A stretch of DNA of 64,000 nt from JACPFV01 sp038043245 (GTDB taxonomy: Bacteria; Pseudomonadota; Gammaproteobacteria; Nevskiales; Nevskiaceae), in assembly GCA_038043245.1 (NCBI GenBank), contig JBBTCH010000001.1:988245-1052244 (forward strand), read 5' to 3'. A model generated the notes under the pieces. The model made no database searches and was not told where the DNA came from. It worked only from the letters and a program-made list of their open reading frames with translations. Shown one piece after another: positions 17,296 through 26,496 of this stretch. A program made the translations under genes and the position numbers. Each line of letters starts with the position of its first letter. Within the stretch, counting starts at the first letter, position 1.

Positions 17296-17865
17296 GTGGC
17301 ATTCCAAGCACACCCGACGGCCATCGTCGACGAAGGTGCGCAGATCGGGGACGGAACCCGCATCTGGCATTGGGTGCATGTTTCGGGCGGTGCCCGCATT
17401 GGCCAGTATTGCTCGCTGGGGCAGAACGTGTACGTGGGCAACCGCGTCACGATTGGCAATAAGGTCAAGATCCAAAACAACGTGTCGGTGTACGACAACG
17501 TGACGCTCGAGGACGACGTGTTTTGCGGCCCAAGCATGGTCTTCACGAACGTCTCTAACCCGCGCTCCGCGGTGCCGCGCAAGGACGAGTACCGTGACAC
17601 GCTGGTGAAGCGCGGCGCCACGCTCGGCGCGAACTGCACGATCGTCTGCGGTGTGACGATTGACGAGTACGCCTTCATCGGTGCCGGGGCGGTGGTTACG
17701 TGCGACGTCCCACCGTACGCGCTGATGATGGGTGTGCCGGCTCGGCGAGCGGGTTGGATGTGTTGCTGCGGAACGCGGCTGCCTGCCTCTGATGGACAGG
17801 TGGCCTGCTCCAGTTGCGGTGCCCTTTATGAAGTAACGGATAAAACATGCAAGCCAAAGAATTGA
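17296..17865 (+). CDS. wbpD: UDP-3-amino-sugar N-acetyltransferase (WbpD-like)
   Basis: WbpD acetylates the 3-amino group of the UDP-2-acetamido-3-amino uronic acid made by WbpB and WbpE. About 189 residues form a left-handed beta-helix with hexapeptide repeats (HPTAIVDEGAQIGDG, GQNVYVGNRVTIGN) and the family run CGPSMVFTNV, then YRDTLVKRGATLGANCTIVCG. The C-terminus carries two cysteine pairs (WMCCCGTRL and VACSSCGALY) that look like a small zinc ribbon. GTG 17296 gives the usual family N-terminus; TTG 17290 is also in frame. Confidence 0.9.
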   Translation: MAFQAHPTAIVDEGAQIGDGTRIWHWVHVSGGARIGQYCSLGQNVYVGNRVTIGNKVKIQNNVSVYDNVTLEDDVFCGPSMVFTNVSNPRSAVPRKDEYRDTLVKRGATLGANCTIVCGVTIDEYAFIGAGAVVTCDVPPYALMMGVPARRAGWMCCCGTRLPASDGQVACSSCGALYEVTDKTCKPKN

Positions 17866-19037
17866 AAAGCTCGGACCGCCCTTTAGCCGCAGAGCCCACG
17901 CGGACGGGGGAGCTACCATTCCACGATCTGAAAACTCAGTACAGGGCGCTGAAGGACAGCATCGACTCGCGCATCCGGCGGGTACTGGAGCACGGCCAGT
18001 ACATCATGGGGCCGGAGGTCAAAGAACTGGAAGACAAGCTTGCAGCCTTTGCTGGCGTGGGACATTGCGTCGGCGTTGCCAACGGGACCGATGCTCTGCT
18101 CATTGCGATGATGGCGCTAGGCATCGAGCGTGGGGATGAGGTCATCACCACGCCGTTTACTTTCGTCGCTAACGCAGAAATGATCGCGCTGCTTGGTGCC
18201 CGTCCTGTTTTTGTCGACATTGATCGGCACACCTACAACCTCGATCCGCAGTTGCTCGAAGCGGCTATCACACCTCACACGCGGGCCATCATGCCTGTGG
18301 CGCTGTACGGCCAGTGCGCCGACATGGACTTGATCGGCGAAGTGGCGGGACGTTACCGGCTTCCAGTCATTGATGATGCAGCACAAAGCTTCGGTGCGAC
18401 TTACAAGGGCCGCCGCTCCGGCGCTTTTGGAACCATAAGCTGCACAAGCTTCTTCCCGTCCAAGCCCCTGGGCTGCTACGGGGACGGCGGCGCCTGTTTT
18501 ACCAACGACGACAACCTAGCCGCCCGAATGCGACAGATCCGGGTCCATGGCCAGGACAAGCGGTACCATCATGCCCTCATCGGTCTGAATGGGCGCTTGG
18601 ACACGATTCAAGCGGCGATATTGCTCGCCAAGTTCGACGTATTCCCGGATGAGATTGCGGCCCGTGCGCGTGTAGCCAGTCGGTACGACCATGCGTTGCG
18701 TGGCCATGTTCGCACTCCGGTCATACGGGGTGACTGCACGAGCGTCTATGCCCAATACACGATCGAAGTGAACGATCGTGATAGTTTTGTCTCAAGTCTG
18801 AAGCAGGAAGGCATCCCTACCGCCATTCACTACCCGATTCCCTTGAACCTCCAGCCAGCGTTTGCCTACCTTGGACAAGGTCCCCGGAGCTTCCCAAACG
18901 CTGAGACCGCAGCGCAGGGTGTGGTCAGCCTCCCCATGCACCCCTATCTCACTCTCGCCGAGCAGGATTGCGTAATCCAGACAGTGCTGTCGGCTGTTGA
19001 TCCCCGTCGCAGCCCGTCCCATGCTGCCCGGGGCTAG
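17847..19037 (+). CDS. wbpE: UDP-2-acetamido-3-keto uronate aminotransferase, DegT/DnrJ/EryC1 family (WbpE-like)
   Basis: A PLP-dependent sugar aminotransferase that installs the 3-amino group. The 396 residues contain GVANGTDALLIAM, TTPFTFVANAEMI, the cofactor Asp in VIDDAAQSFGATYKG, and the PLP lysine in TSFFPSKPLGCYGDGG. The start overlaps the wbpD end by about 19 bp. With wbpA, wbpB and wbpD it completes the four-step route to UDP-2,3-diacetamido uronic acid; in P. aeruginosa a later epimerase (WbpI) makes the manno form, and no WbpI is visible here. Confidence 0.9.
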   Translation: MQAKELKSSDRPLAAEPTRTGELPFHDLKTQYRALKDSIDSRIRRVLEHGQYIMGPEVKELEDKLAAFAGVGHCVGVANGTDALLIAMMALGIERGDEVITTPFTFVANAEMIALLGARPVFVDIDRHTYNLDPQLLEAAITPHTRAIMPVALYGQCADMDLIGEVAGRYRLPVIDDAAQSFGATYKGRRSGAFGTISCTSFFPSKPLGCYGDGGACFTNDDNLAARMRQIRVHGQDKRYHHALIGLNGRLDTIQAAILLAKFDVFPDEIAARARVASRYDHALRGHVRTPVIRGDCTSVYAQYTIEVNDRDSFVSSLKQEGIPTAIHYPIPLNLQPAFAYLGQGPRSFPNAETAAQGVVSLPMHPYLTLAEQDCVIQTVLSAVDPRRSPSHAARG

Positions 19038-19131
19038 CCCGTTGACTACGATGTCTGGGCAGCGATACTCCCCGGCATCTCCGCGATACGTTGTGGAATT
19101 TTGCGGGCCGTGAGGTTTCTTTTCCCTTATC

Positions 19132-19329
19132 GTGTTATTCGCGCATGCCTCAACCGCACAGGCGGCCGACTATCCGTTCGTGCGGGCTGCGGAAGGCAGC
19201 ATTGATATGTTTTTCTGCCTGTCCGGCTTCCTGATTACCTCGGTAGTGGTTAGTAAGTACAACGACGCGAGCAGCCTGAATTACGTGCCAGATTCCGTAT
19301 GGACGCCCCCCCTGATTGCAACTGAGTGA
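19132..19329 (+). pseudogene. Remnant of an OafA-like acyltransferase (acyltransferase_3)
   Basis: A 65-codon open frame in the gap between wbpE and wzx encodes FVRAAEGSIDMFFCLSGFLITSVV (shown here only as a motif region, about 19183-19248), whose SIDMFFCLSGFLIT core matches the conserved first motif of OafA/acyltransferase_3 proteins. Those are about 350-650 residues with many membrane helices. Here the similarity stops after about 25 residues and wzx follows. It looks like a deletion relic of a sugar O-acetyltransferase gene. Confidence 0.65.
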
Positions 19330-19338
19330 TGCCACGGT

Positions 19339-20646
19339 ATGCTCAGGCTCCGCCATATCCTCTCCACTGGCGCCGCGACGTTCGTGGCTGGTGCGCTGAA
19401 TCTGGTTCTCGTTTTCGTCGCGGCGAGGCTCCTTGACCCGGCACAAAACGGCCACTACGCACAGTTCCTGTTTGTCATGAACCTTGTGTTCATCGGGTTC
19501 AACTTCGGCATCACTCCGGCGAGCACCTACTACCTTGCCGTCGGTATCTGGACGCTGCCGCGCACGGTTCTTTTTAATGCGTGGTTCCTCGGCATGCTTG
19601 CTGGAGCGATGCTGATCTGCTGTGCGATTCTGCGCACAGGGTTGCTAGACGAAACCTTGTGGCGGACCTTCCAGGTCCCTATCCCTTTACTCATGTCCGG
19701 ACTCGTGGCAGGCACGCTGCTCATGGGCGTAAACCAAGTCATAGCGTTGATGATGGGTTGCCACCGCTATGATCGCGCCAACGTGGTCAGCCTCCTGCGG
19801 TCCGCGCTGCCACTGATCAGCGTGCTGGCCGCAGGGGTCGTGGTTGGCGGCCCGCTCGCGATCGCAACGGGTCAGACTCTAGCCATGGTAGGCGTCTTGA
19901 TCATCGGAGCCCGGTTGCTTCAAGGCAGCATCGCGCCCACGGGCCGCAGCCCCGGCGGCGCCCCGCAGGAATCAATATGGCGCTATGGCGGCCTAGCGTA
20001 CCTGTCAAACCTTTTTCACTTCATCGCTATTCGGGGGCTGCTGTTGTACCTCTCGTTTTATGCTGCTCCCGATCTGGTGGGTTACTTCAACATCGCTCTC
20101 CTGCTCCTCGAGGCGCTGCTGTTGTTGCCCAGCACGATTGGACAATTGATCTTCCCGCAGTCTAGCTCGCCGGCATTCGACCGAACGCTGCTCGAATCGC
20201 TGCTCCGGATCAATCTCTATGTTGCCTTCCTGATCGCGGCGCTGGTCGCGCTGCTGGCCCGCCCGTTCGTACCACTCCTGCTTGGCAGCGACTACTCGTC
20301 GGTCGGAGCCGTGCTGGTTCACCTGACGCCATCCATTGTTCTTCTTTCGATACCCCGGATATTGAGTCAAGTATTGTCCGGGCGCGGGCACCCTGAATAC
20401 CCGTTAGCGGCCGCGCTGGCGGGCGCCGCGCTCGGTGCGCTGCTCGCGCCGTGGTGGATTCCATCGGTGGGCGCCGTGGGCGCTGCGTGGATAACCAACG
20501 CGGTTTCGCTGGTCACCGCCGCCATCACGATTACCGGATACAGCAACGTGCAGCACGTCCGGATACGCGAAATCTTCACTCCACAAATCGACGACTTTGT
20601 TCGAGTAAGCGGTGGCTTGGGCGGGCGCGGAGGTCATCGTGGATAG
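19339..20646 (+). CDS. wzx: Oligosaccharide flippase Wzx
   Basis: A polytopic inner-membrane protein of 435 residues with about 12-14 hydrophobic helices, of the MATE/MOP flippase type. It begins LRHILSTGAATFVAGALN and has helix pairs separated by short basic loops. It should flip undecaprenyl-linked repeat units to the periplasm. Its stop overlaps the start of the next gene, a Wzy candidate, giving the classic wzx-wzy pair. Confidence 0.85.
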   Translation: MLRLRHILSTGAATFVAGALNLVLVFVAARLLDPAQNGHYAQFLFVMNLVFIGFNFGITPASTYYLAVGIWTLPRTVLFNAWFLGMLAGAMLICCAILRTGLLDETLWRTFQVPIPLLMSGLVAGTLLMGVNQVIALMMGCHRYDRANVVSLLRSALPLISVLAAGVVVGGPLAIATGQTLAMVGVLIIGARLLQGSIAPTGRSPGGAPQESIWRYGGLAYLSNLFHFIAIRGLLLYLSFYAAPDLVGYFNIALLLLEALLLLPSTIGQLIFPQSSSPAFDRTLLESLLRINLYVAFLIAALVALLARPFVPLLLGSDYSSVGAVLVHLTPSIVLLSIPRILSQVLSGRGHPEYPLAAALAGAALGALLAPWWIPSVGAVGAAWITNAVSLVTAAITITGYSNVQHVRIREIFTPQIDDFVRVSGGLGGRGGHRG

Positions 20647-22009
20647 CCAGTCCTGGATCGCCATTGCGGTGGTGTTCTACTGCGCGACTGTCATTGCAGT
20701 TGCTTATTTTGTGTTCGTTGTGCGCAAGAGCAACCTGTTCGATCCCATAGGTCAGTATTTGTTTTTCCTGAGTCTCTTCAGCCTGCCCTTACCGATCCGT
20801 GCGCTGCTGACGGAGGAGATTGAGGGCAGCGTAACGCCCTATCTACCTACCCTTATGCACTACCTGCCGATTTCACTCGCGCTGACCGCATTGTCCATGC
20901 CGCTGTTTACGCTTGGGTACTACAGCCCGTGGGCTCGCCGAGTTGCGCGGGCGACTCCGATCCCGATGCGGCAGCCGCCAGAGCGATTGGGACTTGCGTT
21001 CATGGTGCTAATCGGGCTCTCGGTCTTATTGCTCTACCTCCTCACATCGGAGGCGGGTGGGTTCGTTCCTTTTCTTTTGCTCGGCTACAGCTCCACTGAG
21101 CAAACCTTTGGCCGCGGCTACTTGGCTGTTGGTTTGCCGTGGCTCTTTGTCGCTTCGCTATTCCTGCTCTATGGCTACTCGAGGACACGCTCGATGCGAT
21201 ATCTGGTGTCGTTCATCGTCGCGCTGGGCGGCGTTGTACTGATCCAACTGCTTATCGGCAATCGGGCGATGCTCCTGTACATCCTGCTCGTGGTGATGAT
21301 TTATGTTCACTACGGGATCAGGCCGCTACGCTGGAAATTTCTGGTGCCTTTCGCACTCGCAGTATTTCTCTCGCTGAACGTGATGGGTACCCTCCGCGGA
21401 TCCGGCTACGAAAATATCGGCGATTTCATAGAAAAAACCACGGCTTCGGCCGAACGGGTCTCGCAGGACGAGGCCAAGAACTTCTTCTACACACTGACCA
21501 TCGGAGAATTTGTCGTTCCGTTCGAAACGCTGCCACAGATGGTGCGCACAATCGGCATCGAGGATGTGCCCTGGTTTGGCCTGTCTTATATCCGCGCGCC
21601 AATCTATCTGATCCCCAACTTCCTGTTCCCCGACCGCCCGTTGCCTTTAGCCAGCTGGTACATGGAGCGCTACTACGGCGGGGGTCTGCGCTTGAATGAA
21701 GGTCGCCAATTCTTTTTCCTGGCTGAGGCCTATCTCAACTTCGGGCCGGCTGGAATCATAATCGTAGCCCTGTTCTGGGGCGTGCTGTGGGGGGCGCTGC
21801 GTCAATGGTTAGCGCGCTCTGAGCTCCATCCTGCAGCTGTGCTCATCTACGCACTATCAGTCGGTTTCATGTTTCGCTGCATCGCGGGTGATTTCGCAAC
21901 GCTCGTTGCTGGGGTCACGCAACAAAGCCTGGCGGCCGCACTCATAGGTCTGCTCATTGCAGGAGGAACGCTGCGGCGGCGCGCGCCTCCGGAGAGAGCG
22001 CCGGCATGA
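20639..22009 (+). CDS. wzy: O-antigen/oligosaccharide repeat-unit polymerase Wzy (candidate)
   Basis: A very hydrophobic protein of 456 residues with about 11 predicted helices and a large periplasmic loop (roughly 275-370, including DEAKNFFYTLTIGEFVVPFE). It should polymerise repeat units in the periplasm. GTG 20639 is chosen because GGAGG lies five bases upstream and it overlaps the wzx stop; a start at 20612 has no such signal. Wzy proteins are poorly conserved, so the call rests on topology, neighbourhood and the segment GLRLNEGRQFFFLAEAYLNF. Confidence 0.75.
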   Translation: MDSQSWIAIAVVFYCATVIAVAYFVFVVRKSNLFDPIGQYLFFLSLFSLPLPIRALLTEEIEGSVTPYLPTLMHYLPISLALTALSMPLFTLGYYSPWARRVARATPIPMRQPPERLGLAFMVLIGLSVLLLYLLTSEAGGFVPFLLLGYSSTEQTFGRGYLAVGLPWLFVASLFLLYGYSRTRSMRYLVSFIVALGGVVLIQLLIGNRAMLLYILLVVMIYVHYGIRPLRWKFLVPFALAVFLSLNVMGTLRGSGYENIGDFIEKTTASAERVSQDEAKNFFYTLTIGEFVVPFETLPQMVRTIGIEDVPWFGLSYIRAPIYLIPNFLFPDRPLPLASWYMERYYGGGLRLNEGRQFFFLAEAYLNFGPAGIIIVALFWGVLWGALRQWLARSELHPAAVLIYALSVGFMFRCIAGDFATLVAGVTQQSLAAALIGLLIAGGTLRRRAPPERAPA

Positions 22010-22350
22010 CGGCAGTATTGATTACTGGCGCCAGTGGCTTTTATTGGTGTCCCACCGTACGCGTACTCGCGGCAATGGATCCGGCGCGGCGACTGTTACG
22101 CGCCGGCCGCACGGCTACCGCGTATGCACCGCTCGACCTCGCATGCGCGGATATTGCCGTTCCTCGTGGAATCCACACGGTGCTCCATCTCGCCGGCGAG
22201 AAACGTGACGAGTCGCGGATGTGGACAGTCAATCATCAAGGCGCGGAGAAACTTGCCGAAGCTGCGGCATCAGCCCGGGCGCAGAAGAGATTTGATGCAA
22301 CGGCCGTGGCTGCCCGCTACCGCAGCCGTGTATCGCCAATGTATCGCTGA
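22006..22350 (+). pseudogene. Truncated NAD-dependent epimerase/dehydratase
   Basis: A 114-codon frame overlapping the wzy stop starts with the Rossmann motif of extended short-chain dehydrogenases (VLITGASGF) but the expected IG after it is YWC. A second family element, TVLHLAGEKRDESR, is only about 60 residues in, where 65-75 is usual, and the frame ends after about 100 residues in unrelated sequence. The catalytic YxxxK region is absent, so this is a decayed fragment of a C4/C5 epimerase-like gene. Confidence 0.65.
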
Positions 22351-22374
22351 CAAGAAAACGTCTCAACGCCAACC

Positions 22375-23571
22375 ATGAGAATTGTGTATGTCACATCCAG
22401 TTTTCCGTACGGGCTTGGTGAAGAATTTATTGCGCCTGAAGTTCAAAGCCTTGCTGCGCGAGGCCATGAGGTCCTGATCGTGCCAATGTGGCCGAGAGGG
22501 CATCAGACTTGGGAGCTTGGCGAGCGGATTCGAGCATGCGAGATGCCGCTTGCATCCATCGCGGTGCTGCGGGGGGCGACTTCACAGATGCTTAGAACCC
22601 CAAAAATTTGCTTCAGAGCCATCAGTCTGGCACTTGTTACTAGACCCAATGTGCTCACGAAAAACCTGGCAGTGGTTATGAAAGGCCTGTGGCTCTCTGG
22701 TGTTGCTCGGATTTGGTCTGCCGACCATATTCATGCACATTGGGCCGCCACGACCGCGACAATGGCGATGATAGCAAGCGAGGCATCTGGTATAGACTGG
22801 AGCTTCACAGCTCATCGCTGGGACATTGTCGAAAATAACCTGCTCGCTAGGAAATGCCAGCACGCGTCATTTGCGCGTTTTATCTCACAGAGTGCCATCA
22901 GGCTGGCTGAATCACATGGCGTGCGACCTGATCGTACGCGAATCCTCCACATGGGTGTAGTACTACCAGACAGGAAAATCTCGTGGAATTCGGGGGAGGC
23001 TATTACCTTGTTATGCCCTGCCAACCTTGTTTCGATTAAGGGGCACCACTACTTGGTCGACGCCATGAGAGAACTACGGAACCGTAGAGCACCGGTTCAG
23101 CTATTGCTTGCCGGTGATGGGTCGCTGCGACACTCGCTTGAACAGCGTGTTGTACAACTCGAATTGGAACAGAGTATCCATTTTCTAGGGCAACTCAAAC
23201 ACGACAAGTTGCTAGCAATGTATGCACGTAGCGAAGTGGACGTGGTTGTGTTGCCCAGCGTCAATTTGGGACGGGGTCAGCATGAGGGGATCCCGGTTTC
23301 CTTGATGGAAGCAATGGCGTTTGGCATACCAGTGATTTCAACCCTGACGGGTGGAATCCCTGAGTTGCTGCACGATGGAGCCGGGTTACTAATTCCGGAG
23401 CGAGACCATCTGGCGCTGGCAGCAGCTATTGAACTGTTGAGCAGTCAACCTGACTTGCGAGCTCGTATTGGAGCCGATGGACAAACGCGCGTGAAGGAAA
23501 ATTTCACGATAGAGCATGTGGTTGAAAAATTGGAAGCATGGTTTTGTGAAGGATCTGGAAATGCTGCTTGA
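22375..23571 (+). CDS. Glycosyltransferase family 4
   Basis: A cytoplasmic GT-B glycosyltransferase of 398 residues that adds a sugar to the lipid-linked repeat unit. N-terminal features are RIVYVTSSFPYGLGEEFIAP and HIHAHWAATTA; the C-terminal donor domain has VSIKGHHYLVDAM, LLLAGDGSLRHSLE and the EX7E-type stretch HEGIPVSLMEAMAFGIPVIS. It resembles GT4 enzymes of colanic-acid type clusters. Base composition is visibly more AT-rich than wbpA-wbpE, suggesting a separate origin. Donor and acceptor cannot be read from sequence. Confidence 0.88.
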   Translation: MRIVYVTSSFPYGLGEEFIAPEVQSLAARGHEVLIVPMWPRGHQTWELGERIRACEMPLASIAVLRGATSQMLRTPKICFRAISLALVTRPNVLTKNLAVVMKGLWLSGVARIWSADHIHAHWAATTATMAMIASEASGIDWSFTAHRWDIVENNLLARKCQHASFARFISQSAIRLAESHGVRPDRTRILHMGVVLPDRKISWNSGEAITLLCPANLVSIKGHHYLVDAMRELRNRRAPVQLLLAGDGSLRHSLEQRVVQLELEQSIHFLGQLKHDKLLAMYARSEVDVVVLPSVNLGRGQHEGIPVSLMEAMAFGIPVISTLTGGIPELLHDGAGLLIPERDHLALAAAIELLSSQPDLRARIGADGQTRVKENFTIEHVVEKLEAWFCEGSGNAA

Positions 23572-24538
23572 GGAGTCTCCTATTCCCTCGGATAAAACCA
23601 CCCCCTTTGTGACTAAGGACGGCAAACATATTCTGGTCACTGGCGGAGCGGGATTCATCGGTTCACACACTGTGGACATGCTGCTGGATTGTGGCTATTC
23701 CGTACGCGTACTGGATGATCTGAGCTCTGGATCGCTCAATAATTTACCTCGAAAGAATCCGAGACTTGAATTTGTCCAAGGTGATGTCCGCGACGCGGGC
23801 ACCGTGATGGAGGTGGCGCAAGGCGCTCAAGCCTGCCTACATTTGGCTGCCCAAGTTTCGGTTCAGAAATCGTTCCAAGACACACGCGCATCGGCCGAGT
23901 TGAATATCTTGGGCTTTCTGAATGTGATCGAGGCTGCGCGCACGCAGGGCGCGTCACGTATCGTCTATGCTTCATCTGCTGCGGTCTATGGAAACCCATC
24001 GTGCTTGCCGTTGCGCGAATGTGATTTGGTCAGCCCTTTGTCGCCATACGGGATCGAAAAGCTGATCATGGAACATTACGCTGCCGTATTGCAGCACCCG
24101 TTCGGGATTTCCTTTCTGGGTTTGCGGTATTTCAACGTTTACGGCCCACGACAATCTCCTAGCTCTCCATATTCTGGCGTCATCACACGCTTTGTCGAAC
24201 GATTAAAACATTGGCAGTCGCCCATCATCTACGGTGACGGCCTGCAGACACGAGATTTCGTATACGTCCGGGACGTAGCGTGGGCTAATCTGGCCGCGCT
24301 GGAATCTACGCATACCGGCGTGTGCAATGTATCTACCGGCACGCAAATGCCGCTCCTGACCTTGCTCGAACATCTGCGCGAAATCACCACATGTGCCCTT
24401 AAGCCGGAATTTGCGCCGTCGACGCCAGGTGACATTCGCCATTCCTGCGGGGACAACTCGCGTCTGCGTGAGGACTTAGCGGTGACTCCGGAATGGACAC
24501 TCCCCGCTGGCCTGCGCGCCCTGGCGAGATCTGATTGA
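23561..24538 (+). CDS. NAD-dependent UDP-sugar epimerase (GalE/WbpP-like)
   Basis: An extended short-chain dehydrogenase of 325 residues. It has ILVTGGAGFIGSHTVD, the LHLAAQVSV motif, SSAAVYGNP and the catalytic YGIEK (serine earlier, Tyr and Lys here), plus FNVYGPRQSP and DGLQTRDFVYV. These fit C4-epimerases acting on UDP-GlcNAc or UDP-Glc (or the uronic acids). ATG 23561 overlaps the end of the glycosyltransferase and follows GGATCTGGAA. It could supply a galacto-configured sugar for the repeat unit. Confidence 0.88.
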   Translation: MLLEESPIPSDKTTPFVTKDGKHILVTGGAGFIGSHTVDMLLDCGYSVRVLDDLSSGSLNNLPRKNPRLEFVQGDVRDAGTVMEVAQGAQACLHLAAQVSVQKSFQDTRASAELNILGFLNVIEAARTQGASRIVYASSAAVYGNPSCLPLRECDLVSPLSPYGIEKLIMEHYAAVLQHPFGISFLGLRYFNVYGPRQSPSSPYSGVITRFVERLKHWQSPIIYGDGLQTRDFVYVRDVAWANLAALESTHTGVCNVSTGTQMPLLTLLEHLREITTCALKPEFAPSTPGDIRHSCGDNSRLREDLAVTPEWTLPAGLRALARSD

Positions 24539-24567
24539 AAGCATCGGTCAAGCGGCGGAGCCTATCT

Positions 24568-25794
24568 ATGAAAATACTTCTCATAAACCACTACGCGGGT
24601 TCACCCGGTCATGGTATGGAATTTCGCCCGTACTATCTGGCACGGGAATGGGTGCGCGCAGGACATAGCGTGCAGATCGTGGCCAGTTCGTTTTCGCACA
24701 TCCGGGCGGTTCAGCCTGCACTTGCAGGCAAATCAATGGTTGAGGAACAGATCGATGGCATCAATTACCGCTGGTACGCGACGGGCCCATACTCCGGCAA
24801 TGGTCTGGGGCGCGTACTCAATATCCTGTCGTTTCTGTGGGCCTTGTGGCGCGATGCGTCTCGGCTGGCAGGTCAGTTCAGACCGGATGTTGTGATTGCG
24901 TCCAGCACGTATCCCATGGATATCTGGCCTGCGCGGCGCATCGCAAAACTCACCGGCGCGAGATTGGTATTTGAAGTACACGATTTGTGGCCGCTATCTC
25001 CGATGGAGCTCGGCGGAATGTCCAGGTGGCACCCGTTCATCATCGTGGTCCAGCTCGCTGAAGACTACGCGTACCGACACGCGGACAAAGTCGTTTCAAT
25101 CCTCCCGAAGACGCTTGAATACATGCAGTCTCGTGGGATGGCACCACACAAGTTCGCAAGCGTGCCCAACGGCATAGACGCCGTAGAGTGGGAAACTCCT
25201 GCCGATCTGCCGTCCGGCGCCGCTGCTGCAATAGCCGCCGTGCGGGCGCTGGGGGGGGTGCTCGTTGGTTATGCGGGCACCTACGGTATGGCGAACGCGC
25301 TGGATACGCTGCTGGACGCCTCCTGCTTGCTTGCAACGCAGGCTCAGATTGTATTTGTCGGGACCGGACCCGAACGGAATCGCTTGCTGGCCCGCGTGCG
25401 GGATGAGGGGCTGGAAAACGTTCATATCCTGCCACCGATTCCAAAAGCAACCGTGCCGAACTTCCTGGCTGCGATTGACATCGCCTACATCGGGTGGAAG
25501 CCGAATGCGCTTTACCGCTTCGGAATATCGCCCAACAAACTCGTGGATTACATGATGTCCGGGAAACCGATCGTTCATGCGGTCTGCGCGGGCAATGACC
25601 CCGTCTCGGAATATAGTTGTGGCATCACTGTTTCTCCTGGCGATCCGTCCGCTATTGCTAGAGCGGTAAACAGACTGATCTCGATCGGGCGCTCACAACG
25701 TGAACAGATGGGGCAGACGGGTCGGCAGTTTGTGCTCTCCAACCTCACCTATCCTGTACTCGCAGAGCGATTCTTGAATGCGATTGAAGGATGA
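24568..25794 (+). CDS. Glycosyltransferase family 4 (WbuB/WcaI-like)
   Basis: A GT-B glycosyltransferase of 408 residues. ATG 24568 follows GGAG at good spacing and puts KILLINHYAGSPGHGMEFRPYYLA at the N-terminus, the typical opening of WbuB/WcaI-type enzymes. Further features are LVFEVHDLWPLSP, PNGID, VGYAGTYGMANAL and, near the C-terminus, YRFGISPNKLVDYMMSGKPI. Members often transfer an amino-deoxy sugar such as FucNAc; that fits the neighbourhood but is inference. Confidence 0.88.
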   Translation: MKILLINHYAGSPGHGMEFRPYYLAREWVRAGHSVQIVASSFSHIRAVQPALAGKSMVEEQIDGINYRWYATGPYSGNGLGRVLNILSFLWALWRDASRLAGQFRPDVVIASSTYPMDIWPARRIAKLTGARLVFEVHDLWPLSPMELGGMSRWHPFIIVVQLAEDYAYRHADKVVSILPKTLEYMQSRGMAPHKFASVPNGIDAVEWETPADLPSGAAAAIAAVRALGGVLVGYAGTYGMANALDTLLDASCLLATQAQIVFVGTGPERNRLLARVRDEGLENVHILPPIPKATVPNFLAAIDIAYIGWKPNALYRFGISPNKLVDYMMSGKPIVHAVCAGNDPVSEYSCGITVSPGDPSAIARAVNRLISIGRSQREQMGQTGRQFVLSNLTYPVLAERFLNAIEG

Positions 25795-25803
25795 CAGTGG
25801 ATC

Positions 25804-26496
25804 ATGAAGACGGAGATTGAACAGATTGCGGATCGCTACGCTAGGAGAACGCTTTCGGTTGGAGAGCGATATGCGCGGCTCCGTCCGGAAATTGTCGCTG
25901 GAGTCCAGGAGCGACAGCGGGCACTAGCTGCGCTGTTGCGAAAACAATCCATCGCGGAACTTTCAAAGACTACGGTTCTGGAAGTCGGGTGCGGGGCGGG
26001 ATCCAATTTGCTTGAACTGCTGCTGCTCGGCGCACATCCAGAGAACCTGGCGGGTAACGAATTGCTGCCCGAACGGTTGCACCAGGCACGGCGCATGTTG
26101 CCTGAGGCGGTGCGCCTCCATTCCGGAGACGCCTCGACGTTGCAGTTCGCACCAGACTCGTTCGACATCGTCTACCAATCCACCATGTTCAGTTCGATTC
26201 TCGACGACACGCTGCAGCAACACCTCGCAGAGTGCATGTGGCGCTGGGTTCGTCCGGGTGGCGGCGTCCTTTGGTATGACTTTATCTACAACAACCCTTC
26301 CAACCCCGACGTCCGCGGTATTCCGCTTAAGCGGGTCAGGCAGCTGTTTCCGGACGGTAAGCTCGCCCGCACTCGCGTGACGTTGGCGCCTCCAATTTCC
26401 CGGCGCGTCACGCGAGTGCATCCTGCGCTTTACGGCGTTTTTAATCTGCTGCCCATTCTGCGCAGTCATGTGCTGTGTTTCATTCAAAAGAAATGA
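25804..26496 (+). CDS. Class I SAM-dependent methyltransferase
   Basis: A 230-residue cytoplasmic methyltransferase with the SAM motif I VLEVGCGAGSNLLELL at about 60-75, motif II HSGDASTLQFAPDSFDIVYQS and WRWVRPGGGVLWYDF. The location within the repeat-unit operon and the ATGA overlap with the next gene suggest it methylates a sugar or a sugar nucleotide. The C-terminal part (SRRVTRVHPALYGVFNLLP) is hydrophobic and may approach the membrane. Confidence 0.8.
   Translation: MKTEIEQIADRYARRTLSVGERYARLRPEIVAGVQERQRALAALLRKQSIAELSKTTVLEVGCGAGSNLLELLLLGAHPENLAGNELLPERLHQARRMLPEAVRLHSGDASTLQFAPDSFDIVYQSTMFSSILDDTLQQHLAECMWRWVRPGGGVLWYDFIYNNPSNPDVRGIPLKRVRQLFPDGKLARTRVTLAPPISRRVTRVHPALYGVFNLLPILRSHVLCFIQKK

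Noticed and set aside
19038..19338. An additional intact gene in the 301-bp gap after wbpE
   Set aside because: Only the short OafA-like stub is recognisable; no complete domain fits in the space.
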